A stretch of DNA of 64,000 nt from Aquatica leii (taxonomy: Eukaryota > Arthropoda > Insecta > Coleoptera > Lampyridae), in contig CM069437.1 in assembly GCA_035610365.1 (NCBI GenBank), forward strand, positions 53,592,093 through 53,656,092, given 5' to 3'. Each line of letters starts with the position of its first letter. The stretch's first letter is position 1. This document shows, piece after piece, positions 56,093 to 64,000 of this stretch. Position numbers and translations under genes: made by a program. A model generated the notes under the pieces. It worked only from the letters and a program-made list of their open reading frames with translations. It made no database searches and was not told where the DNA came from.

Positions 56093-57787
56093 TGTGACCT
56101 GCGTTTGAAGTTCAGCAGTTTTCTTTTATGACAGACCCCATAAATGGATTCAGCTGGCTGAATTTGCGTTTTTTTTCTTTCTCGATTTTTTTTTAGCTCG
56201 GTGTAACCATCGTTTAAAATCGATTGGTTGTTTGAGTAATTTTTGGTAATAGACACAGTATTTGGATTGACGATGATCATTTAATGTATTTTGAATTTGT
56301 TTTAATGTGATTTTAGATGGAGTTTAATAAGTTGTTTTACGATTTTAAATTCAAAGTTACAATGTAAATTGTTGATAAAGTTTTGTATTTTGTTACGCCG
56401 TAAACCATCTGATTTGTCAATTTGACATTTTCACGTACAAGCGAAGGGCCGTGTCCAAATGCTATGAATATGACGTAATGGGGACTGATTGCCTCATTAT
56501 TGCACTTCTTAATTAGAGTGTTTTGGTTCTTGAAGTTTCGAACACATCCTTTGTGGAAAGGGTAGTCGAAAAAAAGTTGATATATAGATGTGATTTTGGT
56601 AAATGCAGAGAGTTCAAAGTTAGTTGATTGACAGTCGTCAGAATTATCGCGGGTGATAATTCACCTTTTCTAATAGTTACCGCGGAAGTAAATGAAAATG
56701 GTTCAGTGATTCTTTAAGTGGAAAATAAAACTTTCCTTTTTCGTAATTACGGTTCATTGAGATCACTGTTTTCCTAAATAATATCGCATGTATCGTTAAG
56801 TGAATTTGTGCGTGAGTTTGTTTCGCAATCTCATATCTTTCGCCTTGTGGGCGGATCAATAATAAATCTTCCGTTGGTAAATTTTTCATCTGGATTTGGT
56901 ACCCTATCGAGGTTCTGGACGACGACAGCTGGCCTACGCTAACCAAAAGCCCGACTTCGAATAATTCAAGGTGTTTATTTTGCACCATCTATTGATATGT
57001 GAAATTTTTGTTTACGCGATTAAGTGTTAAAAGCTTTGAAGTGTCTCGAAGTTAACGTTAATGTAACTGATTAATGACCGTATTTTACGGTACTGTTATA
57101 ATCCCAAGGTTAAAATTTGATTATACGGAACCGAATTATCGATTCAAATTTTATATTTATATGTTAGTTTTATAAGTTTATTTCATTTTGTTTATGATTT
57201 AATTTCGACGCGCACACGGCCGTGAATTTTTGTTTTGTTTTGGTAATTAATGTTTACCAATATTATATTTTTTTTTATTATTATTATTTTGTTCTGTATT
57301 GTGTATTTATTCAAACTTTCATTTTGCGTTCTTTGTTTCTGTTTTGTGTGATTAATTTTGTTAATTTCAATTCAATTATTTTGTTATTTTATTCATCTTG
57401 TTTTTTTTTGTTTGTGTTCAAAAATAAATGTTAAATTGTTAAATGTAAAGAGCTTTTAATTCCGTCGGCCTCCGCGTGTGTAACTTTATTAGTTTATTTT
57501 AGATATTAGCGAGATACACCCTATAAGGTAAGTCCGTTTAGGGTGTATTCTACAGAAGCGGACTTGTGGTTGGCAAGGGTCAGAAGTCCATTAAGCTTTA
57601 CTCCTTCCTGGCGCCCTTTGATTTCGACATTATTACTTTTCGATTTTGTGTTTTCGTCAAGTTAATCCAATTCGATCACGAAACTTTTAAATACAACCCA
57701 CCCCCTTCTCCATTGAGCTAGTGGCACAACCCCGTTTATGTTACTACATTTCAGGCAGTAACTTTGTGTTAACTTTGGCATGTAACA
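56093..57787 (+). repeat. Gypsy 5' LTR
   Basis: Begins TGTGACCTGCG and, by inference, ends TGTAACA at 57,787, 8 bp before the PBS. That gives 1,695 bp, long for a gypsy LTR. The start is fixed by identity with the 3' LTR start at 63,055. It lacks 250 bp found in the 3' LTR at 63,378-63,627. AATAAA at 57,424-57,429 is a plausible polyadenylation word. A pseudoknot-capable segment lies at 57,513-57,566. Confidence 0.85.
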
Positions 57788-57795
57788 TAAATATT

Positions 57796-57813
57796 TGGCG
57801 CCCAACGTGGGGC
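57796..57813 (+). promoter_or_regulatory. Primer-binding site for tRNA-Lys
   Basis: TGGCGCCCAACGTGGGGC is exactly complementary to the 3' 18 nt of insect tRNA-Lys(CUU) as I know it, including CCA. The tRNA would prime minus-strand DNA synthesis. Confidence 0.85.
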
Positions 57814-57889
57814 CTTTTTCGAATTTTAGTTTGCCTGCTAAGTTTCGTGATTTTTGGAAGATTTTACCGTTTTGTAATTTCATTTTAAA

Positions 57890-59341
57890 ATGGGTTACAA
57901 ATTGATTGTTGATCGTTTATCGCATAACGAATTACGTTATGAAATTTTGATTAGAGGTGGTGATGCATCTTTAGGTGTTGTCGTATTACGAGGTTTACTC
58001 AAGAATTTTCTTATTGAAGAAGCTACCGGTAAAATATCTCGTCCCGCGTACCCTTTCGATTTTAATGCAGATAAATTAGCGATTAGAGAATGTATCGATG
58101 AGCTTAGAAAATTAATAGATTCATTGAAAATTACTCCAACTACAAAAATTTCTTCTACTATTGAAACCAAAATTAAATATTTGTTAAACCGTATTGGCAA
58201 TTCAATTCCTATTCAAGGTGACGATTCTCAAGTTAAAGATGAGTTTTTAAAAGATTTAGTTGTTTTAATTTCGCAGTATGAACTTTTGGATAAGCAAATT
58301 GTTGTTTCTAATCCGTCTACTTCCGCCGATGAAGTCATCGAACCTATCGTTCAACCTTCTTTAGTAGTTGATAACGCTTTACCGACGTCTTCTGCTGTTA
58401 GTCAAAATTTTGTTAGTCATGTTAAGAGTGTTTCAGTTTCGAAATGGAATTTAAAGTTTTCTGGTGATGCAAAGTCAATTTCGTTGAATGCATTTTTAGA
58501 ACGAGTTGCCGAACTTCAATTATCGCGTAACGTTTCAAGCCATCAGTTATTTTTGGAGTGTACTGATCTTTTTACAGGTCATGCATTGATTTTTGTTAGG
58601 TCTATTCGTAATTCAGTAAATTCTTGGGAAGACTTAGTTAAGTTTTTGCGTGAACAATTCCAGCCTACCGATTATGACGAACGACTTATTGAAGAAATTA
58701 AGCGTCGTACTCAAGCTAATGATGAGCCAATGGGTATTTACGTTGCAATTATTCGCAACATGTTTTCACGTCTCGATGAGCCTTTTTCTGAAGAAAAGCA
58801 GTTAAAGATTTTATTAAGAAATATTTCTCCCGTTTATCAAACTCAGCTTGGTTTGTCGTCAGTTACTTCAATTGAGGAATTAATTAAATTTGGTCGTATT
58901 ATCGAGGACCGCATGCAAGCTATTAAAGCTTACACGCCTCCATCTCGTAAAAAGCAGGACATGGAGCCTGATCTCGCTTACGTTACAGCTCAAGTTAAGG
59001 ACATTACAGTTTCTCGTTCTTCGAATAACGTTAGTAGTGGTGAAAAATCTACACCACCTGTTAGACAAAATTTACGATTACCGTCTTCTAGTATCGCACC
59101 TTCTTCACGAAGGTTAGCTATCGTTAATGCGCCTGCTTCTTCTAATCGAAGTAGTCCGCAATTATGTTGGAATTGTAGGAAGCCTAACCATCAAGCTGCT
59201 TCTTGCAAAGAACCTAAGAAAGGTTTATTTTGTTATCGTTGTGGAAAATCTAACGTTACGGCCGCACTTGTTCTAAGTGTTCGGGAAACGAGTAAAGGAC
59301 GTACTAAGAAGCCGTTTAGTGACGTCAGAGGTCAGAGTTAA
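57890..59341 (+). CDS. gag: Gag polyprotein, frameshifted at its C terminus
   Basis: The structural protein that packages element RNA. The ATG at 57,890 follows the leader by 76 nt after the PBS. Residues 1-40 are leucine-rich with a SAP-like pattern (LSHNELRYEIL). The capsid domain runs from about 186 (WNLKFSGDAKSISL) to 345. A Ser/Pro-rich linker follows. The first zinc knuckle, C426-x2-C429-x4-H434-x4-C439, is intact. A second begins at C448-x2-C451 but is cut off: after about residue 455 the frame is wrong, and the expected cysteines (TGT codons at 59,269 and 59,278) lie in the frame one base back. That frame ends at TAA 59,293-59,295. The last about 28 residues here are therefore out-of-frame read-through. 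A one-base deletion between 59,255 and 59,268 would explain it. Confidence 0.9.
   Translation: MGYKLIVDRLSHNELRYEILIRGGDASLGVVVLRGLLKNFLIEEATGKISRPAYPFDFNADKLAIRECIDELRKLIDSLKITPTTKISSTIETKIKYLLNRIGNSIPIQGDDSQVKDEFLKDLVVLISQYELLDKQIVVSNPSTSADEVIEPIVQPSLVVDNALPTSSAVSQNFVSHVKSVSVSKWNLKFSGDAKSISLNAFLERVAELQLSRNVSSHQLFLECTDLFTGHALIFVRSIRNSVNSWEDLVKFLREQFQPTDYDERLIEEIKRRTQANDEPMGIYVAIIRNMFSRLDEPFSEEKQLKILLRNISPVYQTQLGLSSVTSIEELIKFGRIIEDRMQAIKAYTPPSRKKQDMEPDLAYVTAQVKDITVSRSSNNVSSGEKSTPPVRQNLRLPSSSIAPSSRRLAIVNAPASSNRSSPQLCWNCRKPNHQAASCKEPKKGLFCYRCGKSNVTAALVLSVRETSKGRTKKPFSDVRGQS
59255..59268 (+). other. Frame lesion in gag zinc-knuckle region
   Basis: Upstream gag is in the frame of 57,890. The downstream knuckle codons, gag stop and slippery site all sit in the frame one base earlier. 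The switch point must lie in this interval. It may be a real mutation or a sequencing error. Confidence 0.75.
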
Positions 59342-62300
59342 ATCGGCTGTCTATTTTAATAGTTTACATTCTTCGAAGAAAAAGAGTTTTGTTAAGAATA
59401 AAGTTGTGTTAGATTATGTTTTCGAGTCTGCTAAGTCTGACGAAAGACCTTTTGTCTACGTTAAAGTTTTTGGTCACGAAATTTTAAGTTTATTAGATAG
59501 TGGCGCTTCTCGCACTATTGTTGGTTCTAAGGGTTGGGAAATTTTTAGTCAGTTAGGTTTGAAGTTAAATAAGTCAGTTAAAGTTAATTGCATTGTCGCT
59601 AATGGTAAATCAGTACAGAGTTTAGGTTCACTTCTCGTCCCAATCGAACTTAAAGGAAAAATTGTTGTTTTAGAAGTTTTAGTTGTTCCTGACGTTCCGC
59701 ATAATTTAATTTTAGGTGTTGATTTTTGGAAACAAGCAGGTATCGTTCCCGATCTTAGAAAAGGTGAATGGCGTTTCGAAAATATGGGCACCATTTCACA
59801 ATTGGAAGATAAAGATTCCGTTATTAAGTCTCGTCTCGATCTTTCCTCAGAACAGCTTAACCAGTTAGACAATTTAGTTAGTAATCACTTTTCTTCTTCG
59901 AATGAAAATTTTGGATGCACCAACTTGATCGAACATCAGATCAAAACTACTTCCGAACCAATTAAGCAACGATATTACCGAGTTTCGCCATTTATCCAGA
60001 AACAAATCGATCTGGAGTTAGAGAAAATGTTGAAGTTAGGCGTTGTAGAAAAATCAAACAGCGCTTGGTCGAGCCCGATCTTATTGGTGAAGAAGAAGGA
60101 CAACTCTTATCGTTTTTGCGTGGACTTTAGAAAAGTCAACAAAGTTACCGAAAAAGACGCTTATCCTTTACCTTACGTTTCGTCTATTTTGGATCGTCTT
60201 CGTGACGCAAAGTTTATTTCATCTCTCGACATTAAGTCCGCTTATTGGCAGATTCCTTTAAGCGAAGAGTCTAAGCAGTATACCGCTTTTACAGTTCCGA
60301 ACCGTGGGTTATTCCAATTCACGCGTTTACCGTTTGGTTTAGCTAACGCACCAGCTTCTTGGCAGAGGTTGATTGATCGAGTTTTAGGTCCCGAATTAGA
60401 ACCTTACGTTTTTGTTTATTTAGATGACGTCATTATTTGCGCTCCTTCCTTCGAGAAACACATGGAAGTGTTAACTGAAGTTCTTCGTCGCCTTAGAGAG
60501 GCTAATTTGATGTTAAGTAAAGACAAATGTCATTTTTGTAAACCTGAACTTAAGTATCTTGGTTTTATCGTAAATTCTACTGGTTTGTCGGTTGACCCGG
60601 AAAAGGTTAATGCAATTTTGCGAATTCCAGTTCCCACTGGTGTCGCTGAAGTTAGAAGAATTATAGGCATGGCCTCGTGGTATCGCCGATTTGTACCGAA
60701 TTTTTCGACAATTATCGCTCCATTGACGTCTCTGTTAAAGAAGAATTCCAGCTTTAATTGGACTAGTGATTGTGATGAAGCCTTTCAGATCATTAAGAAT
60801 TGTTTAGTTTCCGCACCTATTTTGTCTTGCCCTGATTTTAATGTTCCGTTTACAGTTCAAACTGACGCTTCCGATTTTGGTCTCGGTTCAGTTCTTACAC
60901 AGTTTATCGACGGTGAAGAACGTGTTATCTGTTATAATAGTAGGTCGCTCACAAAGTGTGAACGCAAGTATTCCACTACCGAAAAGGAATGTTTGGCTGT
61001 CCTTTGGTCTATTGAAAAATTACGCCCCTATCTTGAAGGAACAACTTTCACTGTAGTTACCGATCACGCATCATTAGTCTGGTTACATAATTTAAAGGAA
61101 CCTACCGGTCGTCTAGCACGATGGGCTGTTAGACTTCAGCAATTTGATTTTACGATCATTCATCGTAAAGGAAAGGATCATGTCGTACCTGACGCATTAT
61201 CTCGTTCAGTACCAGCTATCGACAACATTACTACCGATTGTGACATTACCGAACCTAAGTCTTCGGACAAATGGTTAACGAAACTTATGGAACGTGTACG
61301 TTCAAAACCTACCGCTTTTCCACAGTGGAAAATTAGTAACGGAAAGCTATTTAAGCATGTTACCGTAGACTATCCCGATCTTCGTTCTGAGAATGACAAT
61401 TGGAGAGAAGTTGTGCCTAAGTCTAAACGACTCGAAATATTGTCAAAGTTTCACGATGAGCCTACCGCTGGACACCTTGGTATTTTTAAGACTCTCGAAC
61501 GAATCTTTCCGCTTTATTACTGGCCTAAAATGCAGGCTGACGTCATTCGTTACATCAATGGTTGTAAAGTTTGTATCACGCATAAGCCAGAACAGAAACG
61601 TCCTGCTGGCCTTATGACCCGTCATCCTGTTGTGGACAAACCTTGGCAGTTGATTTCTACCGATCTTGTTGGACCGCTACCGCGATCTAAGAGTGGCTAT
61701 TCATATATCCTTGTGGTCGCCGATTATTTTTCTAAATTTGTTTTATTTTTCCCGTTACGTTCCGCTACTGCAGCAGCAGTTACTAAACGTCTTGAAGAAG
61801 ATGTCTTTTTAATGTTTGGAGTTCCTCAGTATCTTTTGTGTGATAACGGCACACAGTTTCGTAGTGCAGAGTTTAAGAAAATGGTTTCGTCATATAAGTC
61901 CAAAATTATTTTTAACGCTAATTATCATCCACAAGCGAATCCAACTGAAAGAGTCAACAGAGTCATGAAGACAATGCTATCGTCATATATCGAAGACAAC
62001 CATCGACATTGGGATAAATATCTTGCTAAAGTAGCATGTGCTATTCGTACCGCTGTACATGAAGTCACCGGCTTAACGCCGTTTTTCGCTAATTTTGGAC
62101 GTGAAATCTGTCTCGACGGATCACGTCATGGAAAAACTACCGATTCAGACACTATCGACGATCTAGCTTTTGCAGATCGTACCTTTTTGGCCGAAAGAGG
62201 CCCAGCTTTTAGAGAAGTTTACGTCGACATTAAGAATCGCTTGAATGCCGCTTATGTCCGCGCTAAACATTATTACGATTTACGTCGACGTCCAGCACCT

Positions 62301-62513
62301 TTTGAGGTGGGAGACACTGTGTGGCGAAAGAATTATGTCCTTTCAGATGCATCTCGATATTTCTCGGCCAAACTGGCACCTAAGTTTATCGGTCCGTTCT
62401 ACGTGAAGCGGAAAGTTTCGTATCAGACCTATGAGTTGTCTGATGACACGGGAGCATCTAAAGGCATATGGAACGCCAAGGACCTAAAAGTAAACCCGAC
62501 TGGGGATAAATAG
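59277..62513 (+). CDS. pol: Pol polyprotein: protease, RT, RNase H, integrase
   Basis: 1,078 open codons after a TAA at 59,274-59,276. There is no ATG start; entry is by the frameshift at 59,283-59,289. Aspartic protease: LLDSGASRTIVG, DSG at 74-76. RT: about 230-450, first aspartate D318 in SSLDIKSAY, YLDD at 381-384. RNase H: D530, E571 region, D596, D639 (VVPDALSR). Integrase: zinc-binding H726, H733, C763, C766, then catalytic D796, D856, E891 with the D-35-E spacing. A GPF-type C-terminal module is FIGPF near 1037-1041. All catalytic residues are present and there is no stop, so the enzyme set looks functional. No chromodomain or env follows. Clade is not assigned. Confidence 0.95.
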   Translation: MFGKRVKDVLRSRLVTSEVRVKSAVYFNSLHSSKKKSFVKNKVVLDYVFESAKSDERPFVYVKVFGHEILSLLDSGASRTIVGSKGWEIFSQLGLKLNKSVKVNCIVANGKSVQSLGSLLVPIELKGKIVVLEVLVVPDVPHNLILGVDFWKQAGIVPDLRKGEWRFENMGTISQLEDKDSVIKSRLDLSSEQLNQLDNLVSNHFSSSNENFGCTNLIEHQIKTTSEPIKQRYYRVSPFIQKQIDLELEKMLKLGVVEKSNSAWSSPILLVKKKDNSYRFCVDFRKVNKVTEKDAYPLPYVSSILDRLRDAKFISSLDIKSAYWQIPLSEESKQYTAFTVPNRGLFQFTRLPFGLANAPASWQRLIDRVLGPELEPYVFVYLDDVIICAPSFEKHMEVLTEVLRRLREANLMLSKDKCHFCKPELKYLGFIVNSTGLSVDPEKVNAILRIPVPTGVAEVRRIIGMASWYRRFVPNFSTIIAPLTSLLKKNSSFNWTSDCDEAFQIIKNCLVSAPILSCPDFNVPFTVQTDASDFGLGSVLTQFIDGEERVICYNSRSLTKCERKYSTTEKECLAVLWSIEKLRPYLEGTTFTVVTDHASLVWLHNLKEPTGRLARWAVRLQQFDFTIIHRKGKDHVVPDALSRSVPAIDNITTDCDITEPKSSDKWLTKLMERVRSKPTAFPQWKISNGKLFKHVTVDYPDLRSENDNWREVVPKSKRLEILSKFHDEPTAGHLGIFKTLERIFPLYYWPKMQADVIRYINGCKVCITHKPEQKRPAGLMTRHPVVDKPWQLISTDLVGPLPRSKSGYSYILVVADYFSKFVLFFPLRSATAAAVTKRLEEDVFLMFGVPQYLLCDNGTQFRSAEFKKMVSSYKSKIIFNANYHPQANPTERVNRVMKTMLSSYIEDNHRHWDKYLAKVACAIRTAVHEVTGLTPFFANFGREICLDGSRHGKTTDSDTIDDLAFADRTFLAERGPAFREVYVDIKNRLNAAYVRAKHYYDLRRRPAPFEVGDTVWRKNYVLSDASRYFSAKLAPKFIGPFYVKRKVSYQTYELSDDTGASKGIWNAKDLKVNPTGDK
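59283..59326 (+). promoter_or_regulatory. -1 ribosomal frameshift signal, gag to pol
   Basis: The heptamer G-GGA-AAC (59,283-59,289) is in phase with the corrected gag frame and lies one codon before its TAA. After an 8-nt spacer, 59,298-59,307 pairs with 59,316-59,326 in 10 base pairs with one bulged G (59,321). Slipping back one base at the heptamer leads straight into the pol frame. Each part matches the known pattern for retroviral -1 frameshifting. Confidence 0.85.
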
Positions 62514-63046
62514 GTTTTATCGTTTGAGTATTTTTCTTTTGTTTTTGTTCTATCGTATTTTTTTTTAGGTTAGTTCGTTTCGTTTTTGGGTTCCGTGTAG
62601 AGACGGACTAAGAATATTTCTCTACAGTGGGGACACCACTTGTCGTAAGAGGCGACTAAACAACGGTTCTTTCATTTCCATTTTTCTTTCTTCTGCTATC
62701 TTGTCTGTTCTTATCTTTTATTTCTGTAGTGTTTGCAGCTAGGTGCCATCGCTCGGTGAGGGCATTAGTTGTGGGAAAAACGCAATGCGCGGATCTCGTG
62801 AAGCGCAGCGCCCTCTTCTATTGTGCAGCATCGAGTGATCTGTGTCGAACCCAAACATATGCTACCCTTCTTATCGTTTAGGTTTTCGTTTCGTTCCGTT
62901 AGTTTTGTTAGGGGTTCTCGATGATTGCGAGATCGCGAGAACCATAGGTTTAGTTTTCGTTTAGTTTTAGTTTTTATGGGTTTTCGTTTGTTTTTTTTTG
63001 TTTTCTATGCTACTTTTAGAGTGATTTGAGAAATCCCTCTTTTAGT
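62514..63046 (+). other. Gypsy 3' non-coding region
   Basis: About 530 bp between pol and the polypurine tract, with T-rich runs. No env-like or other frame of note. Confidence 0.7.
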
Positions 63047-63054
63047 AGGGGAGG
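63047..63054 (+). promoter_or_regulatory. Polypurine tract
   Basis: AGGGGAGG immediately precedes the 3' LTR start TGTGACC. It would be the RNase H-resistant primer for plus-strand synthesis. Confidence 0.85.
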
Positions 63055-64000
63055 TGTGACCTGCGTTTGAAGTTCAGCAGTTTTCCTTTATGACAGACCC
63101 CATAAATGGATTCAGCTGGCTGAATTTGCGTTTTTTTTCTTTCTCGATTTTTTTTTAGCTCGGTGTAACCATCGTTTAAAATCGATTGGTTGTTTGAGTA
63201 ATTTTTGGTAATAGACACAGTATTTGGATTGACGATGTTCATTTAATGTATTTTGAATTTGTTTTAATGTGATTTTAGATTGAGTTTAATAAGTTGTTTT
63301 ACGATTTTAAATTCAAAGTTACAATGTAAATTGTTGATAAAGTTTTGTATTTTGTTACGCCGTAAACCATCTGATTTCGCGATTTTGCTTATTGAATATT
63401 TCACTTGGTTTGTTGAAAATTCCAGTTGTAATTTATGTTTCCTTTCTGAGATATAATCGTAATTAATTATATTTTTGCCGTTTGTTTATTTTAAGTTGGT
63501 TCAAAAGTTCTTTGTTCAAGTACAGTCGTACTTGAATTTCTTTATGTCAATCGTTTAGATTACGTGGAAAAATTAAGTCGTTATCTTAATTTATTATGCA
63601 GTTTAAATTCTTGTAATATAATATTTTGTCAATTTGACATTTTCACGTACAAGCGAAGGGCCGTGTCCAAATGCTATGAATATGACGTAATGTGGACTGA
63701 TTGCCTCATTATTGCACTTCTTAATTAGAGTGTTTTGGTTCTTGAAGTTTCGAACACAGCCTTTGTGGAAAGGGTAGTCGAAAAAAAGTTGATATATAGA
63801 TGTGATTTTGGTAAATGCAGAGAGTCCGAAGTTAGTTGGTTGACAGTCGTCAGAATGTAGTTATCGCGGGTGATAATTCACATTTTCTAATAGTTACCGC
63901 GGAAGTAAATGAAAATGGTTCAGTGATTCTTTAAGTGGAAAATAAAACTTTCCTTTTTCGTAATTACGGTTCATTGAGATCACTGTTTTCCTAAATAATA
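63055..64000 (+). repeat. Gypsy 3' LTR, truncated by window end
   Basis: The first 946 bp of the 3' LTR, aligned to 56,093-56,783. Contains 250 bp (63,378-63,627) absent from the 5' LTR at 56,415/56,416, and a 5-bp GTAGT-type difference near 63,857. Confidence 0.95.

Larger units (their letters stand above)
56093..64000 (+). mobile_element. Ty3/gypsy LTR retrotransposon, near complete, 3' end cut by window
   Basis: Ordered parts are 5' LTR, tRNA-Lys PBS, gag, pol (protease, RT, RNase H, integrase), a non-coding stretch, polypurine tract and 3' LTR. The two LTRs differ by 9 substitutions over the 691 aligned bases visible, plus a 5-bp and a 250-bp indel, so it inserted recently compared with everything else here. 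There is no env-like frame between pol and the PPT. GC content is clearly higher than in the flanks. The target duplication cannot be checked because the 3' end is outside. Confidence 0.95.

Noticed and set aside
57222..57434. Plus-strand 70-codon frame in the gypsy LTR
   Set aside because: F/Y/L-rich translation of T-rich LTR sequence with no counterpart expected in gypsy elements.
62514..63046. An env gene after pol, which would make the gypsy element an errantivirus
   Set aside because: Only about 530 bp remain before the PPT and no envelope-like frame is visible.

Overview
This is an AT-rich eukaryotic intergenic or heterochromatin-like window, most likely from an arthropod and probably an insect. 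I base that on the element mix: Penelope-like elements (PLEs), a Ty3/gypsy LTR retrotransposon primed by an insect-type tRNA-Lys, Tc1/IS630, pogo, piggyBac, hAT, PIF/Harbinger, MULE and Crypton relics. I found no host gene. No rRNA, no intact tRNA gene and no CRISPR array is visible. Nearly every coding-like stretch is transposon-derived, and most are broken by stops and frameshifts.

Layout. 0-22 kb is dominated by PLE fragments: about 1-1.84 kb, 2.6-3.6 kb, 6.5-7.0 kb, 12.8-13.3 kb, 13.4-16.2 kb, 17.5-18.7 kb and 19.7-21.8 kb. A pogo-family relic lies at 7.8-9.5 kb. The PLE at 13.4-16.2 kb is interrupted by a 1,158-bp solo LTR with a 4-bp target duplication. 22-25 kb is AT-rich and featureless. 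25-27.6 kb holds two piggyBac relics in opposite orientations. 29.7-31.8 kb holds another PLE fragment carrying a MITE, a Crypton-type tyrosine recombinase relic, and a PLE terminal-repeat pair with a well-formed hammerhead motif. 32-37.5 kb is mostly empty. 37.5-41.7 kb is a Tc1/IS630-like element with about 350-bp terminal inverted repeats and a nested hAT (ZBED5-like) element. 44.3-46.5 kb is a Harbinger relic. 46.9-49 kb has a FLYWCH/MULE scrap and a relic of an unnamed arthropod repeat family. 51.0-51.7 kb is a second Tc1-like relic. 56.1-64.0 kb is a young gypsy element, with a 1,695-bp 5' LTR, PBS, gag, pol, polypurine tract and a 3' LTR cut by the window edge.

Most interesting signals. 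(1) The gypsy gag-pol junction has a textbook -1 frameshift signal: slippery GGGAAAC, an 8-nt spacer and a 10-bp stem. An upstream one-base-type lesion takes this copy's gag out of register with it. (2) PLE terminal repeats contain hammerhead ribozyme motifs at about 13.52, 21.76 and 31.74 kb, plus decayed partners. PLE copies repeatedly carry terminal repeats in inverted orientation, often with the hammerhead kept in one arm and lost or mutated in the other. (3) The nested insertions have readable target-site duplications, so relative ages can be ordered. All family assignments come from motif recognition by eye; no search was run.
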